Shown here piece after piece: positions 62,731-64,000 of a stretch of DNA of 64,000 nt. Under the pieces are notes generated by a model. It saw nothing but the letters and a program-made list of their open reading frames with translations. It had not been told where the DNA came from and did no database searches. Each line of letters starts with the position of its first letter. Position 1 is the stretch's first letter. The stretch is from Spongiactinospora rosea. Lineage in GTDB: Bacteria; Actinomycetota; Actinomycetes; Streptosporangiales; Streptosporangiaceae. The DNA lies in assembly GCF_003315795.1 (NCBI RefSeq), contig NZ_QMEY01000029.1, forward strand, positions 1-64,000, written 5' to 3'. The translations under genes were made by a program, and so were the position numbers.

Positions 62731-63537
62731 ATGCGGTTTCTCAAGGGGCACGGCACCGACAACGACTTCGTGATCCTCCCCGACCCGGACGGCGAGCTGG
62801 ACGTCTCGGCGGCGCTCGTCGCCGCGCTGTGCGAGCGGCGTACCGGGATCGGCGCGGACGGCGTGCTGCGCGTCGTGCGCACCAAGCTGTGCCCCGAGGT
62901 GGCCGACCAGGCCGGGCGGGCCGAGTGGTTCATGGACTACCGCAACGCCGACGGCAGCATGGCCGAGATGTGCGGCAACGGCGTGCGGGTCTTCGCCCGC
63001 TACCTGGTCGACGCCGGTCTCGCCGGGCCGGGTGACCTGCCCGTGGCGACCAGGGGCGGGATCAAGAAGGTCCGCGTCGGCGTGGAGGGCGAGGTGTCGG
63101 TGGACATGGGCCCGGCCACCCTGCACGGGGAGAGCACCACCACCGTCGCCGGGCAGGAGTACGCGGGGCTGCACGTCGACATGGGCAATCCGCACCTGGC
63201 CTGCGTCATCGGCGACCCGGTCGTGCAGCTCGACCTGACCCACCAGCCCGGCTTCGACTCCGCGCACTTCCCCACAGGCGTCAACATCGAGCTGATCAAC
63301 GCCGTCGGCCCGCGCCGCGTGGTGATGCGCGTCCACGAGCGCGGCTCGGGCGAGACCCGCTCCTGCGGCACGGGCGCCGTCGCCGCCGCGGTGGCCGCCG
63401 CCAGGCTCGCCGGAGAGGACACCGGCACCTGGACCGTCGAGGTGCCCGGCGGCACGCTCAGCGTCGTCCTGGAGGCCGCGACGACCCACCTCTGCGGCCC
63501 CGCGGTGATCGTGGCCGCGGGCGAATATCTCACCTGA
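62731..63537 (+). CDS. dapF: Diaminopimelate epimerase
   Basis: 268 residues. The two catalytic cysteines are Cys81 (AEMCGNGVRVFAR) and Cys212 (TRSCGTGAVAAA). Substrate loop GHGTDNDFVIL and pseudo-twofold repeat are present. Converts LL- to meso-diaminopimelate for peptidoglycan and lysine. It starts nine bases after miaA, so the two are probably co-transcribed. Confidence 0.97.
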   Translation: MRFLKGHGTDNDFVILPDPDGELDVSAALVAALCERRTGIGADGVLRVVRTKLCPEVADQAGRAEWFMDYRNADGSMAEMCGNGVRVFARYLVDAGLAGPGDLPVATRGGIKKVRVGVEGEVSVDMGPATLHGESTTTVAGQEYAGLHVDMGNPHLACVIGDPVVQLDLTHQPGFDSAHFPTGVNIELINAVGPRRVVMRVHERGSGETRSCGTGAVAAAVAAARLAGEDTGTWTVEVPGGTLSVVLEAATTHLCGPAVIVAAGEYLT

Positions 63538-63574
63538 GCCCCTCGGGCGCGCCGGTGTCGCAGGCGTTTGGGGC

Positions 63575-64000
63575 ATGCCTGCCGACCTGGCAGACTGGCT
63601 GCCCATGGACGTGGACATCTGGGCCTGGGTCGGCGACACCCAGCGGCAACTTCAAGAAGCCGGCGACGCCGGTCTCGCCATCGCGCTTGGAGATCTCCCC
63701 GCGCAGGCGTATGAAGGGCGATACGCCCAGCTTGACGTGGTAGCCCCGGCCGTCGCGGGGCAGGCCGAGACGCTGGAGCTGCCCTGGCTGGAGTTCTACG
63801 CCCGCTACTGGCACCTGGTGGGCCGGATCGGCGACCGCGCCCAGGGCGCGGTGGCGCTCGGCGACGCGGAGGAGCTGCTGGCGTTCGCCCAGCGCGAAGA
63901 CGTCCGTGACTGCCCGTCGGCCCTGGCCGCCGTCGAGGCACTGGCCGTGGCCCAGGCCAACGCCGACGGCCCCGGCCATGCCGCCGACCGCCTCCGGCTG
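63575..64000 (+). CDS. Hypothetical protein, 3' end outside the window
   Basis: An open frame of 142 codons runs to the window edge with strong third-position GC bias. It begins MPADLADWLPMDVDIWAWV; an ATG ten codons later is an alternative. The sequence is Trp/Leu/Ala-rich and helical (LPWLEFYARYWHLVGRIGDRAQG), in the manner of TPR-type proteins, but no known family is recognised. Downstream of dapF by 37 bases on the same strand. Confidence 0.6.
   Translation, partial: MPADLADWLPMDVDIWAWVGDTQRQLQEAGDAGLAIALGDLPAQAYEGRYAQLDVVAPAVAGQAETLELPWLEFYARYWHLVGRIGDRAQGAVALGDAEELLAFAQREDVRDCPSALAAVEALAVAQANADGPGHAADRLRL

Noticed and set aside
1..64000. tRNA or rRNA genes and CRISPR arrays
   Set aside because: No tRNA-like cloverleaf, rRNA stretch or regularly spaced short repeats were found; the tandem repeats present are in coding linkers or short leaders.

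Overview
High-GC DNA with actinobacterial gene order: ftsK, a RodZ-like gene, rimO, pgsA, clgR, then DUF3046, recA, recX, rny, gluABCD, miaB, miaA and dapF. Codon use, the SOS box type, the DUF3046 gene and the MT0933-type antitoxin fit Actinomycetota. The recX-rny-glu-miaB arrangement suggests Streptosporangiales, but I cannot name a genus from sequence alone.

Layout. 1-8.9 kb: the end of a probable transposase gene, a PfkB sugar kinase, then the housekeeping run ftsK to clgR, the DNA glycosylase gene nei and an Rrf2 regulator. 9.1-18.2 kb: an amino-sugar-type scavenging block. Two paralogous ROK repressors flank two paralogous GH3 (NagZ-like) hydrolases and a three-gene sugar ABC transporter. 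18.3-37.2 kb: a compact nonribosomal peptide biosynthetic cluster in two divergent operons. The left operon encodes NRPS C-A-T, MbtH, a carrier protein, a free-standing C domain and a DMFase-like hydrolase with a propeller tail. The right operon encodes an AMP-ligase, a C-T didomain, the E1alpha, E1beta and E2 subunits of a 2-oxoacid dehydrogenase, and a 2041-residue C-A-T-TE-MFS fusion. 37.3-43.5 kb: lhr helicase, a VOC protein and small genes. 43.5-64 kb: recA, recX, rny, a peptidase, gluABCD, miaB, two proline-rich surface-type proteins, lpdA, a VapBC-type pair, rnz, ogt, miaA, dapF and a truncated last gene.

How it fits together. In other actinobacteria the nei and lhr repair genes are neighbours. 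Here the sugar block and the NRPS cluster (about 29 kb) lie between them, so this looks like an insertion into a conserved chromosomal neighbourhood. A 12-base motif close to GAAACYTTACTA or GAAAGWTTCTTA occurs once in each of five promoter regions: ROK1, the first GH3, the divergent ABC/ROK2 region, and both sides of the divergent NRPS promoter. I infer that one or both ROK repressors couple amino-sugar or cell-wall sugar sensing to peptide production.

The predicted product is a short acylated peptide. The adenylation codes read as glycine-like and aspartate-like. Release is by a thioesterase whose nucleophile is cysteine instead of serine, and export is by the transporter fused to the same polypeptide. 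The product itself cannot be deduced from this window.
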